A DNA stretch of 64,000 nt, taken from positions 1 through 64,000 of the forward strand of contig NZ_LIPQ01000101.1 of the NCBI RefSeq assembly GCF_001418135.1, in the 5' to 3' direction. This document shows, piece after piece, positions 19,613-28,029 of the stretch; positions within the stretch are counted from its first letter, which is position 1; every line of letters begins with the position of its first letter. The notes beneath the pieces were generated by a model, which worked only from the letters and a program-made list of their open reading frames with translations, searched no databases and was not told the DNA's origin. This DNA is from Streptomyces aureus (lineage in GTDB: Bacteria; Actinomycetota; Actinomycetes; Streptomycetales; Streptomycetaceae). The position numbers and the translations under genes are program-made.

Positions 19613-21362
19613 GAATGCTCCCCCGGTCGGCGAAGTGGTCGGCCTCGGCGGCGTCCGGGTGGCGGCCGACGCCTTGCGGGTGCTCGGCGACGTACGCGGT
19701 GCCCGGCTTGCACCACGTACGCGCCTGGCAGCCGTGGCAGTGTCGACCGGTCGTGGGCTCGTACGAGGCGTCGTCCAGAAGAGGCTGTGCGAGATCGGCA
19801 ATGATCTCCCTGGCTTCGGCGACAACCACCGGTTGACTGGGGTCGATACGCTCTAGACGGCTCTCCCCGCGCCCCTCCCTCAGGTGCTCGAACTCCACCC
19901 AGGAACGTCGCGGATCAGCATCCAGGGCGCCCGCCGAGAACAGCAGCACCGCCAGCGCGAGCTGGGGATAGGACCGCAGCAGTGAACGGCCTTCCCACAC
20001 AGGGCTGGACGCGGTCTTCGTCTCCCGCCAGATCCAGTCTCCTCGCCGGGTGTAGAGCAGGTCTGGTACGGCCAAGACGACGACGTCGAGCTCGGGTACG
20101 TACGCGGTCACCCGGTGCTGAACCAGCACCTGTTCGTTCGACCCGATCCCGTTCAAGGGGCACAGCACGCGATGTTCCGTCAGCATCCGCACGGCCACGT
20201 GCGCGAGCGGGCCCTCCAGAGGGTGGGCGGCGGGCAGCGAAGAGGCGTCGGGGATCGGCAGGTCGCGGCATCCTCGTACCGGACGATCCGCGTGTCGCTG
20301 ATTGAGCCAGGTGTCCACGGCCCGGCCTCGGCGAGCGCCGTCGTTCTCCGCTGACAGGTCGTTCAGATGCAACTGCCGCACCAGGTGGTACTGGGCCGGG
20401 CACTCGCCGTGCAGACGCAGGTCCCAGGCCGAGACGGACCGGCGACCGCGCATGGGCGCCGTGGAAGCAGCGCCCCAAAGCCTCGGAGTCCGGTGCAGTG
20501 CGGCGCACCCGCTGATGGCCTTGCAGTCGACGCAGCTCGCGCCCGGCCGGGTGCCGGCACCGGTCGCAGCGGCGACGAACGCGGGCGCCGCATCGGCCAT
20601 GAACCGGTTCTGGACTTCGGTGCGGTGCCAGTCGAGCAGCGGGGTGACACTGCCGTCGGCACAGCCGAAGTCGAAGACGCGCACTCTCTCGGGCAGCCGC
20701 GTATTGGCGGTGGCATCCTTCGGCGGCGTGTCTCCACGACGGCGACGCGGAGTCGGCGCGCCGTTGGCCATCACATGCGCGATGGCCGCCTTCTCCGCAG
20801 CGGCCCGGTCCGCCTTGGCCCGGCCGAGACTGGGGATCCACAGGTCCCGTACGGAGCCGTCCGCCGAAGCGTACTGGCGACCCCATGCCGTGTGCTCGTA
20901 CTGCTGACCCCCGCGCGCGTCCGGAGCGTCCTTCTTCTTGGAACGCGCCGTCCATCCCAGCCGCACGGGTACGGTCGGCGGGAGACCCGCCGCTCGCGCG
21001 GCGGCCTGCTCCTCACCGCGGGCCGCTGCATACCGCTCGAACGCCTGAACAGTCCAGGCCATCAAGGAGGGATGCGCAGGCGCACTTCGGCCACGGAAGG
21101 CGCCGCGAGTACCGCGCAGTTCATCGAGCACCCGCCCGATCGGCCAGCCGTCCTGCTCCCACAGATCGAGGGCCGCGAACAGCGGACCGGGCGCGAAGTC
21201 CTCACGCGGTGCCCGCCGGAACGGCGCCGGCGGTTCGGCGGCGACCAATGGCCTGACAGCGGTGCGCAGATGGGTCGGACAGGCCCCGGGATCAGGACGG
21301 GCCGTCCTGGAGCTCACCTTGATCAACCAGCCGGGGCCGATGGTCCCGGGCGGATTCTCCAT
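19605..21362 (-). CDS. Cys-cluster protein, possible RecB/Cas4-like nuclease, first gene of the pPIWI-RE operon
   Basis: A 585-residue protein. A central CVDCKAISGC (about 277-286) and a C-terminal HCHGCQARTWC (about 541-551) give two cysteine clusters. Between them lie DLLYTRRGDWIWRETKTA, with E-x-K at about 447, and then a helix with SYPQLALAVLL. A D...E-x-K core followed by a helix and a terminal cysteine cluster is the layout of Cas4/AddB-type Fe-S nucleases, so an exonuclease role is plausible but not proven. It leads the operon and the ribosome binding site is GGGGGAACC before ATG 21362. The usual pPIWI-RE island has three genes; this is a fourth. Confidence 0.65.
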   Translation of the reverse strand: MENPPGTIGPGWLIKVSSRTARPDPGACPTHLRTAVRPLVAAEPPAPFRRAPREDFAPGPLFAALDLWEQDGWPIGRVLDELRGTRGAFRGRSAPAHPSLMAWTVQAFERYAAARGEEQAAARAAGLPPTVPVRLGWTARSKKKDAPDARGGQQYEHTAWGRQYASADGSVRDLWIPSLGRAKADRAAAEKAAIAHVMANGAPTPRRRRGDTPPKDATANTRLPERVRVFDFGCADGSVTPLLDWHRTEVQNRFMADAAPAFVAAATGAGTRPGASCVDCKAISGCAALHRTPRLWGAASTAPMRGRRSVSAWDLRLHGECPAQYHLVRQLHLNDLSAENDGARRGRAVDTWLNQRHADRPVRGCRDLPIPDASSLPAAHPLEGPLAHVAVRMLTEHRVLCPLNGIGSNEQVLVQHRVTAYVPELDVVVLAVPDLLYTRRGDWIWRETKTASSPVWEGRSLLRSYPQLALAVLLFSAGALDADPRRSWVEFEHLREGRGESRLERIDPSQPVVVAEAREIIADLAQPLLDDASYEPTTGRHCHGCQARTWCKPGTAYVAEHPQGVGRHPDAAEADHFADRGSIHA

Positions 21363-21445
21363 GGTTCCCCCTGCTGAGGGCAGCGCGGACAGGATGCACT
21401 CGGCCACATCAAGGCCCTGAGCACGTCACCAGCATGACATGGAGC

Positions 21446-21462
21446 TGTGAACTAAGTCCACA
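21446..21462. promoter_or_regulatory. shared operator, site 1 (between pPIWI-RE operon and kinase 1)
   Basis: TGTGAACTAAGTCCACA, with core GTGAAC-TAA-GTCCAC. It lies 84 bp from the operon's ATG at 21362 and 77 bp from the kinase GTG at 21538, so one protein could control both directions. It is one of six related sites in the window. Confidence 0.65.
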
Positions 21463-21537
21463 CACGGACCATCATTGGTCGACTTCACGCTACGCTGGCG
21501 TGCGCCAGGCAGTGCAGGCGTACGGAGGGGCGCAACG

Positions 21538-23025
21538 GTGGACATGGGCTCACAGGAGATCCGGACAGGACAGACCGTCGGCGGGCGCTTCAGGCTCGTC
21601 GCCGCGATCGGCAAGGGCGGCATGGCCCAGGTCTGGCGCGCCCATGACCTTCGGACCGGGCGGGATGCCGCGGTCAAGTTTCTCCGTCCGGACACCGAGG
21701 ACCTCCATCAGCTCGACACTCACGAGCGGCTGGCCGAACTCGACATGCTCCGCGCCCGGTTCCGCCGCGAGGCGAACCTCCTCGCCCAGTTGGCCCACCA
21801 GGGGATCCCCGAGCTGTACGACCGGGGCTCGCACGACGGCATGCCGTATCTCGCCATGCGCCTGGTCCCCGGGGTGACCCTTCACAAGTTCCTCGCGGAG
21901 AACGGCCCGCTCGCCCTGACCGTGGCCACCGCCGTCGCCGCGCAGGCAGCGGACGCCCTGGCCTGCGCGCACACACTGCCCGTCGTACACCGGGATCTGA
22001 AGCCCCACAACATCATGGTCTCCGACGAAGGGGTTGTCGTCCTCCTCGACTTCGGCATCGCGAAGCCGATCGGCGTCGGCGTCACTCACTACACGAGGCA
22101 CGGCTCGACGCTCGGAAGCCGCGGTTACCAGGCTCCCGAACAGATCTTGGAGAGAGAGCCCACCACGCGCACGGACATCTACTCCTTCGGCTGCGTCTGC
22201 TACGAACTGTTCGCAGGCCGCGCCCCCTTCATCCTCGGCGAGGAGAAGGGGCTGATCGAGCAGCATCTGCACAAGGATCCACTGCCGCCGAGCACTTACG
22301 CGGCCGGAATCCCCGATGCCCTCGACGATCTGCTGCTCCGCATGTTGGCCAAGGATCCCGAGCAGCGGCCTGCAATCGACGAAGTACTCAATGTCCTGAG
22401 CCCGTTGACACCTCGTCCTGGCTCACCTGAACCGCGCCCCCGGCTGCGCTACGACCCCACGGCCCCGTTTCGTCTTCCGAAGAACCAACCGGGCGATGGG
22501 CCATCGGCGACGACTCCTCAGCCCGTTCCGACCGTCTTCGAAGCAGACGACGAATGGCTGGACGTACGTGCCGTCGAGCGGCTCTGCGATGCGGCCGAGC
22601 AGGAGATTCAGGAGGGTGACCCGGACGAGGCCGTGCGACGCCTTGCACAGCTCGCCCCCCGGGCCCGGCAGGAGTGGGGCGCCCGGCGCCCCCTTGTCCG
22701 CCGGGTCTGGGACCTGGCCGCCGATGGGCTGCGGATCGCCGGCGACTGTGGCGGCGCGGCGCATCTCTACGAGTCCATCGCCGACGATCTGGCCCGCGGT
22801 GAGGGGCCGCGGGAGCGGGCCGATCAGACCGTTCTGCGACTCCGCGTCGCCGAATGCCGTCTCGCGTTCGGCGAGATCGAGGCGGCGATCAGGGTGGTCG
22901 AGGAGGCGGGGTACCTGGCGGCAGGGCTGCCTGCGCCGCTGGCCGCGCAAGTGGAGGAGGTGCGGCGCGAGGTCGACCTCGATCTCACCGAACGGCTCGC
23001 CGGGCCCGACATCCCTCAGGAGTAG
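21538..23025 (+). CDS. soluble Ser/Thr protein kinase with helical C-terminal tail (kinase 1)
   Basis: A 495-residue protein with a complete eukaryotic-like kinase domain: glycine loop GKGGMAQVW (about 25-33), AVKFL lysine, catalytic HRDLKPHN (about 151-158), DFGIAK (about 171) and YQAPEQ. After a proline-rich linker (about 300-340), residues 345-490 form TPR-like helices. There is no transmembrane helix and no PASTA domain, unlike housekeeping PknB-type kinases, so it acts in the cytosol. I chose GTG 21538 because GGAGGGG lies seven bases upstream; ATG two codons later is the alternative. It is divergent from the pPIWI-RE operon with an operator between. A defence role is inferred from context. 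Confidence 0.85.
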   Translation: MDMGSQEIRTGQTVGGRFRLVAAIGKGGMAQVWRAHDLRTGRDAAVKFLRPDTEDLHQLDTHERLAELDMLRARFRREANLLAQLAHQGIPELYDRGSHDGMPYLAMRLVPGVTLHKFLAENGPLALTVATAVAAQAADALACAHTLPVVHRDLKPHNIMVSDEGVVVLLDFGIAKPIGVGVTHYTRHGSTLGSRGYQAPEQILEREPTTRTDIYSFGCVCYELFAGRAPFILGEEKGLIEQHLHKDPLPPSTYAAGIPDALDDLLLRMLAKDPEQRPAIDEVLNVLSPLTPRPGSPEPRPRLRYDPTAPFRLPKNQPGDGPSATTPQPVPTVFEADDEWLDVRAVERLCDAAEQEIQEGDPDEAVRRLAQLAPRARQEWGARRPLVRRVWDLAADGLRIAGDCGGAAHLYESIADDLARGEGPRERADQTVLRLRVAECRLAFGEIEAAIRVVEEAGYLAAGLPAPLAAQVEEVRREVDLDLTERLAGPDIPQE

Positions 23026-23097
23026 CGTGCCGGCCGCACCCGGCCTGCGCCCGCCTACACCGACACTCCCTCGCTGCCGCGCGGGCCAGCAGCTTCG

Positions 23098-25149
23098 TCA
23101 CGCCTTACGCGACAACCGCCCCGCCGCCAGCTCATCGCTGAGGCCACGCACGAGACCGACACCGAGGGAACTCAGCCGCGTGACGAGCCTCTCGAACGAG
23201 ACCACCTGCTTGAACGCCTCGCTGTAGACCTGCTGTTCTTCCAACGAGACCTGGCGCACTTGCAACCTGCGCACATCGACTCGTGAGGAGCTCGACGCGT
23301 GTGTACCCGCCTGCCGGGCATTGGCAGGTGCCCGCAGCGACCCGGCGAGGAACCAGGCGTCGAGCTTTTCCGGGTGCACGCGCAGCGCGTGCAGCTGGGG
23401 CCCGAGCGCCATGGCGTCGCCTTGATGCACCCAAGCGGAGAACGCCCTGGCCACACCCGCGACCACGACATCCCCCCGCTCCACGATGACCGCTCCCTCC
23501 ACCTCGGCATCCGAATGGCTCAGCCAGCTGCCGGGCTCACCGTCGAGAAGCAGGTCGGGGATGGTGAGCAGCGCTACCCCGCCCTCGTCCGGCCGACTGT
23601 CGATCACCGTTCCGCTCGTCGGCTGCTGGCCTGCCCTGAGTGTGAGCGCGCCGGCCCGGGCGAGCTCGCCCACGGTTGTCGTGGGCTGGGCGCCTTCCTC
23701 AGCGTCCGACAGAGTCAGCGCTGCCAGGCGCCCGCCCGTGACACCGAGATCGGAGACCAGTCCGCTGAATTCGTTCCAGGATTCGCCGAGCGGAGGAGCG
23801 GAACCCAAGGCCCCCGAAGCCACATGACGGCCGGGTGTGAGGTCGACCTCGTCGTCGAGCAGATCGATGACGGGCACGCTGCTGACGTACTCCGGCCGGG
23901 CGGCTGCCCCGCTGTCCGTCGCGACGCTCCCCGCGGCGTCAACAGCGGCTCGGACGAAGGAGCCGAGTGCCTCCCAGTCCGGCCCGGAGTCCCTTGCCGA
24001 GGCTCGGGGGAAGCGCGCGGCGCCATCGGCGAGGAGCAGCTCACCGGGGCCCTGCGGTTCGGCTCCGGCCGTGGGCAGTCGCAGCACCCAGAGCTGCAGC
24101 GAGACGCTGTGTGGCGCCGCACACCCGGGCGGCAGCGCCACAACGGCCCGGAGCGCCCCCGTACGAAGAAGTGATCCTCGGATTCTGCGTCCCGCTCTGC
24201 GGTTCGCCACGGCCGGCGGGAGGAGCAGGACGGCAACCCCTCCAGGGCGCAACTGGGAGAGACAGTGCTGGACCCAGGCGAGTTCAGGCTCGGTGCGTGG
24301 CGGCATTCCGTGTGCCCATCGAGCATCCGTGGCCAGTTCTTCGTAGCCCCAGTCACGTTCGTTGAACGGAGGGTTGCAGAGCACCACGTCCGCACGAGTG
24401 CCCGCGAAGGGGTCGGCACGGAGGGAGTCGCCGCTTCTGACCTCGGGGTTCGGCGCTCCCTGTGCCGAGGGCGATGCGAGCGCGAGGCGAGCGTCCGCAA
24501 GGGCTGCGAGCACCGGGTCCTTGTCGCAGCCGAGCGGAACCACCCCGGGGTGTCCCGCGGCTGCGACCAGCAGATGTCCGGTGCCGCAGGCGGGGTCGAG
24601 GACCGTGACCAGGCCGTTGTCCGTCCCGTCACCCTGCCTGACCCGGAAGCGTAGAGCGAGGTCGGCCATGATCGCGGCCAGCGGTTCGGGAGTCGTGCTG
24701 ATCTGGCGCACATGTACGTCGAGCCAGCGCCGCAGCAGAAACTCGAAGGTCTCGCTAGGGCCCTCGCTCCGTCCGAGCTCCAGTGTCTCCGCAACCAGTT
24801 TCCGTGCCGCGGCCGGAAGTTCGGAGGGGTACTCGGCGCCCTTGCCCGTACCGCGTCCGCTCAGCAACCATCCGGCGGCCGCGATCGCAAGCCCCGTCTC
24901 GTCGCGGTTACCCAGTGCCTCGAACTGCGGCCACAGCCAGTCGCGACCTGCGGACTTCCTCAGCTTGTTGTTGTCCCGCAGCCATGCCTCGATCTCGGTC
25001 AAGGAGAACTGCGGGCTCCCGTCCGTGCCACCGATCCGCGTGGGAAACGACTCGTGCCGCCGCCGCCAGTTACTCACAGCAGCGCGCCCCACCCCCGCGA
25101 GTCGCGCGATTTCGGCCAAGGTCACTGGCACAGCGCGTGATGAGGTCAT
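23098..25149 (-). CDS. N6-adenine DNA methyltransferase with N-terminal HTH and HsdS-like C terminus
   Basis: A 683-residue protein. Residues 1-60 hold a helix-turn-helix (LAEIARLAGVGRAAVSNWRR). The centre is a type I-style adenine methylase: SAM motif DPACGTGHLL (about 184) and catalytic NPPF (259-262). The C-terminal ~200 residues (GELARAGALTLRAG, then GPQLHALRVHPEKLDAW and QRSLEEQQ-like helices) resemble one target-recognition half of an HsdS subunit, so specificity may be built in. No endonuclease domain is present, so it may mark host DNA against the pPIWI-RE nucleases. The HTH could let it regulate its own promoter. The ribosome binding site GGGAG lies five bases before the ATG. Confidence 0.82.
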   Translation of the reverse strand: MTSSRAVPVTLAEIARLAGVGRAAVSNWRRRHESFPTRIGGTDGSPQFSLTEIEAWLRDNNKLRKSAGRDWLWPQFEALGNRDETGLAIAAAGWLLSGRGTGKGAEYPSELPAAARKLVAETLELGRSEGPSETFEFLLRRWLDVHVRQISTTPEPLAAIMADLALRFRVRQGDGTDNGLVTVLDPACGTGHLLVAAAGHPGVVPLGCDKDPVLAALADARLALASPSAQGAPNPEVRSGDSLRADPFAGTRADVVLCNPPFNERDWGYEELATDARWAHGMPPRTEPELAWVQHCLSQLRPGGVAVLLLPPAVANRRAGRRIRGSLLRTGALRAVVALPPGCAAPHSVSLQLWVLRLPTAGAEPQGPGELLLADGAARFPRASARDSGPDWEALGSFVRAAVDAAGSVATDSGAAARPEYVSSVPVIDLLDDEVDLTPGRHVASGALGSAPPLGESWNEFSGLVSDLGVTGGRLAALTLSDAEEGAQPTTTVGELARAGALTLRAGQQPTSGTVIDSRPDEGGVALLTIPDLLLDGEPGSWLSHSDAEVEGAVIVERGDVVVAGVARAFSAWVHQGDAMALGPQLHALRVHPEKLDAWFLAGSLRAPANARQAGTHASSSSRVDVRRLQVRQVSLEEQQVYSEAFKQVVSFERLVTRLSSLGVGLVRGLSDELAAGRLSRKA

Positions 25150-25251
25150 CCGGTCTCCCAGCGTATATACGGTTCAAAGCCGGATCATCGGCACTCCGGA
25201 GCACGAAAACAGGCCACCACCCACGCACCCCACCGTCAGGCTACTACGCCC

Positions 25252-25266
25252 GTTGACTTTGTTCAC
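25252..25266. promoter_or_regulatory. shared operator, site 2 (between methyltransferase and kinase 2)
   Basis: GTTGAC-TTT-GTTCAC; the reverse strand reads GTGAAC-AAA-GTCAAC. It lies about 103 bp from the methyltransferase ATG (25149) and 86 bp from the kinase ATG (25352), the same divergent arrangement as site 1. Confidence 0.65.
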
Positions 25267-25351
25267 AGGTGCGCACCGCTCATTCACCAAGCCTTTGCCC
25301 CCGTACGATCGCCCCACACACCCCACGACCTGGGCTCGGGAAGGAAGGGTC

Positions 25352-26293
25352 ATGCGCGCCATCGGCCATGGCACCGTAGTCGGCAATCGCTACCGGCTGG
25401 ACCGTCCACTCGGCCGCGGGAGCATGGGGCGCGTGTGGCAGGGACACGATCTTCACCTGGAGCGCCCTGTCGCCGTCAAGACGGTCACCACGGACGATCT
25501 CACGAGCGAGGAAGACCTCGACCGGTTCCGTAGACGCTTCGAGCGGGAGGCCAAGGCCGCTGCCGCACTCGACAGCGCAAACGTGGCGACCGTCTACGAC
25601 GCCGCCATGACGGGCGAGCTCCACTGGCTCGTGATGCAGCTCGTGGACGGTGCGACCCTCGACATGGTCCTGGATGAACGCGAGCGCCTCGACGTGGCCT
25701 CGGCGGCGGCCGTATGCGCGCAGATCTGCGCGGGTCTCTCGGTGGCACACGCCGCCGGCCTCATCCATCGGGACCTCAAGCCGGAGAATGTCATGATCCG
25801 CCGCGACGGCGTGGTGAAGGTCCTGGACTTCGGCCTGGTGAAGCTGGTGGTGGATGACGGCTCGCGACTGACAGCCACGGGCGAGCATCCGGGAAATCTC
25901 CTGTACGCCTCCCCCGAGCTGATCTCCGGGAACGGCGCACCACTCGACGCCCGCAGCGACCTCTACAGCGTCGGCTGCCTGCTGCACCATCTACTCTCGG
26001 GTATGCCGCCGTTCCCCTCCACGTCCCCTCTGGCCGTCGTCAGCGGGCACCTGTACGAGGCCCCGCCGGCTCTCGGCGAGTACGGAGTGGAGGTGCCGAA
26101 CGAGCTCCAGGCCTTGCTTTTCGCCCTGCTCGCGAAGGAGCGCACGGAACGGCCGGAATCGGCAGCCGACGTGTACGGCGCCCTGGGCCCCTGGCTGCCC
26201 ACCCCGGCCGCCGGGCCCGCCACACTGCGCAGTTTCGGCCCCGAGGATCCGCGGCGCCCCTTCGTCCTGCCCCAGGGACCGTATCCGGTGTGA
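25352..26293 (+). CDS. soluble Ser/Thr protein kinase (kinase 2)
   Basis: A 313-residue protein that is little more than a kinase domain: glycine loop GRGSMGRVW (about 21-29), AVKTV lysine, HRDLKPEN (about 139-146), DFGLVK (about 159) and YASPELIS. The activation-loop end (GEHPGNLLYASPE) is typical of Hanks-type actinobacterial kinases. There is no membrane helix or sensor domain. AAGGAAGGG lies close upstream of the ATG. It is divergent from the methyltransferase, across operator site 2, and is followed after 96 bp by kinase 3, possibly in the same transcript. The substrate is unknown. Confidence 0.87.
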   Translation: MRAIGHGTVVGNRYRLDRPLGRGSMGRVWQGHDLHLERPVAVKTVTTDDLTSEEDLDRFRRRFEREAKAAAALDSANVATVYDAAMTGELHWLVMQLVDGATLDMVLDERERLDVASAAAVCAQICAGLSVAHAAGLIHRDLKPENVMIRRDGVVKVLDFGLVKLVVDDGSRLTATGEHPGNLLYASPELISGNGAPLDARSDLYSVGCLLHHLLSGMPPFPSTSPLAVVSGHLYEAPPALGEYGVEVPNELQALLFALLAKERTERPESAADVYGALGPWLPTPAAGPATLRSFGPEDPRRPFVLPQGPYPV

Positions 26294-26389
26294 CGGATTC
26301 CGACGCACGATCGTTCCGTCGCCCTGGTGCGGTGAGAGGATGCTGAGCACCCAGCGGGGGCAAACGCAATTCAGGGGCCGGGGGAGCGT

Positions 26390-27877
26390 GTGAGACGAGT
26401 CATCCAGGAACGCTTCGAGCTGATCCGACGCATCGGCCGGGGAGGCATGGGCGAAGTCTGGGAGGCGAAGGACCTCCGGCTCAATCGGCTCGTCGCGGTG
26501 AAGCTGCTGCGTCTGGACGGCACCGGCGGAGGCAGTAGCCGACTGGAGCGGCGCTTCGAGCAGGAAGCGGACCTCCTTGCCCGCCTCGGGCACCCGGGTG
26601 TACCCGTGATCCACGACACGGGCAGGCACGAGAGTGACGCTCTGTACATCGCCATGGAACTCGTCCATGGCCAGACCCTGGCCGACCGCCTCAAGGAGCA
26701 CGGCCCGTTCCCGGTGACGCTGGCCGCGAGCGTCGCGGTGCAGACGGTGGAGGTGCTCGCCGAAGCACATCAGATCCCTGTCATCCATCGTGACCTGAAG
26801 CCGTCGAATCTGATGCTGACAGACAAGGGGACGCTGAAGGTTCTCGATTTCGGCATCGCCGCCGCCCGGCAGGACGATCCCGACGCGCCACGGCTCACCG
26901 GGACGAACGATCTCCTCGGTACGCCGGGGTTCATCTCGCCCGAACAGGGACTGGGCAAGCCGGCAACCGCACGGAGTGACCTGTACGCCCTCGGCTGCGT
27001 GCTGTACGAGATCCTGGCGGGGAAGCCGCCTTTCGAGTTGCAGGGTGGCGTGCCGCTCGCCCTGCTCCTCAAACACATGCACGACAAGCCCGCTCCCGTC
27101 ACCGAGCACCGAGCGGACCTGCCGTCCGAGTTCGCCGACCTCGTCATGCGACTGCTCGCCAAGGACCCCGCGGATCGCCCCTCGGTACGGGAAGTACGGG
27201 AAGTGGCTCGCACCTGGCTGGAGCCACAGACGATCCCCGGCCCGCGCACGCCGTCGGCAGACCGCCCCGCCCCCGCGAGCTCGCAGACGCGGTCCGCGTC
27301 GGGTGCGGAAGGCGCACAGTCGGCGGCGTCCCTCTCCGAAGAGGTCCGCGCGCTGGCGGCGCGGGGGGAGCATGTCGCCGCCGCGGCCCTCCTGGAGAAA
27401 CACCTCTGCGGTACGCGCCGACGGCTCGACGACACCGAGGTGCTGCCCTTGCGTCTCACCTACGCCGCGCTGCTGATCGAGTCCGAGGAGTTCACGACCG
27501 CGTACGAGGTGTTCTTCAGCCTCGGGGGCGCCCTGCGTCAGCACCGTCCGGCAACAGACCGGGATGTCCTTGCGTGTCGCGCGGGCGCAGCCCGATGCCT
27601 CTCGGAACTCGGCCGCACTCCTGAGGCGCGGCACGAGTACGAGGCACTGCTCCCCGTCCAGCAACATGTCTTCGGGCCGATGGACCGGGCCGTCTTCGAC
27701 ACCCGGTACGAGATCGCCGCGCTCACCGCCCGCGGGGGCCAGATCGAGAGCGCTCAGGCCCAGCTGACCGGCTTGGACGCCGACCAGCAGCGCGTCCTGC
27801 CACGCACGGATCCCCGGCACGCCAGGACCGCGGCGCTCCTCGGACGACTCGATCGCTTCGAGCGGCGCTCCACGTAG
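26390..27877 (+). CDS. soluble Ser/Thr protein kinase with TPR-like tail (kinase 3)
   Basis: A 495-residue protein. Kinase motifs are GRGGMGEVW (about 17-25), AVKLL lysine, HRDLKPSN (about 133-140), DFGIAA (about 153) and FISPEQG. After a proline/serine-rich linker (about 275-310), the tail (about 315-490) is helical and TPR-like (AARGEHVAAAALLEKHL, FTTAYEVFFSLGGALRQ). The length and layout match kinase 1, so the two are probably paralogues with different substrates. The start is GTG 26390 after a GGGGGAG ribosome binding site. There is no transmembrane segment. Operator site 3 and drmD follow downstream. Confidence 0.85.
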   Translation: MRRVIQERFELIRRIGRGGMGEVWEAKDLRLNRLVAVKLLRLDGTGGGSSRLERRFEQEADLLARLGHPGVPVIHDTGRHESDALYIAMELVHGQTLADRLKEHGPFPVTLAASVAVQTVEVLAEAHQIPVIHRDLKPSNLMLTDKGTLKVLDFGIAAARQDDPDAPRLTGTNDLLGTPGFISPEQGLGKPATARSDLYALGCVLYEILAGKPPFELQGGVPLALLLKHMHDKPAPVTEHRADLPSEFADLVMRLLAKDPADRPSVREVREVARTWLEPQTIPGPRTPSADRPAPASSQTRSASGAEGAQSAASLSEEVRALAARGEHVAAAALLEKHLCGTRRRLDDTEVLPLRLTYAALLIESEEFTTAYEVFFSLGGALRQHRPATDRDVLACRAGAARCLSELGRTPEARHEYEALLPVQQHVFGPMDRAVFDTRYEIAALTARGGQIESAQAQLTGLDADQQRVLPRTDPRHARTAALLGRLDRFERRST

Positions 27878-27898
27878 TCCCGATCCGAGCCATCACGC

Positions 27899-27913
27899 GT
27901 GAACTATGTTCAC
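27899..27913. promoter_or_regulatory. shared operator, site 3 (upstream of drmD)
   Basis: GTGAAC-TAT-GTTCAC, a perfect 6+3+6 palindrome and the best of the six sites. It lies 116 bp upstream of the drmD ATG. A possible promoter overlaps it: TTCACA (27909-27914) followed by TAACAT near 27929. Confidence 0.7.
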
Positions 27914-28029
27914 AACAGAATCCCTCGGTTAACATACCGCCCACGGCGGCTTCCCGTTCCGTGTCCTGAATTGCGTAAAGTCGATGCCGTATGCGAGGGC
28001 GCGGCCCCGTCACAGAGAGAAGGCACAGC

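Noticed and set aside
27899-27913. LexA/SOS box
   Set aside because: The Gram-positive SOS box is GAAC-N4-GTTC; all six sites have a three-base spacer, so a different regulator is more likely.
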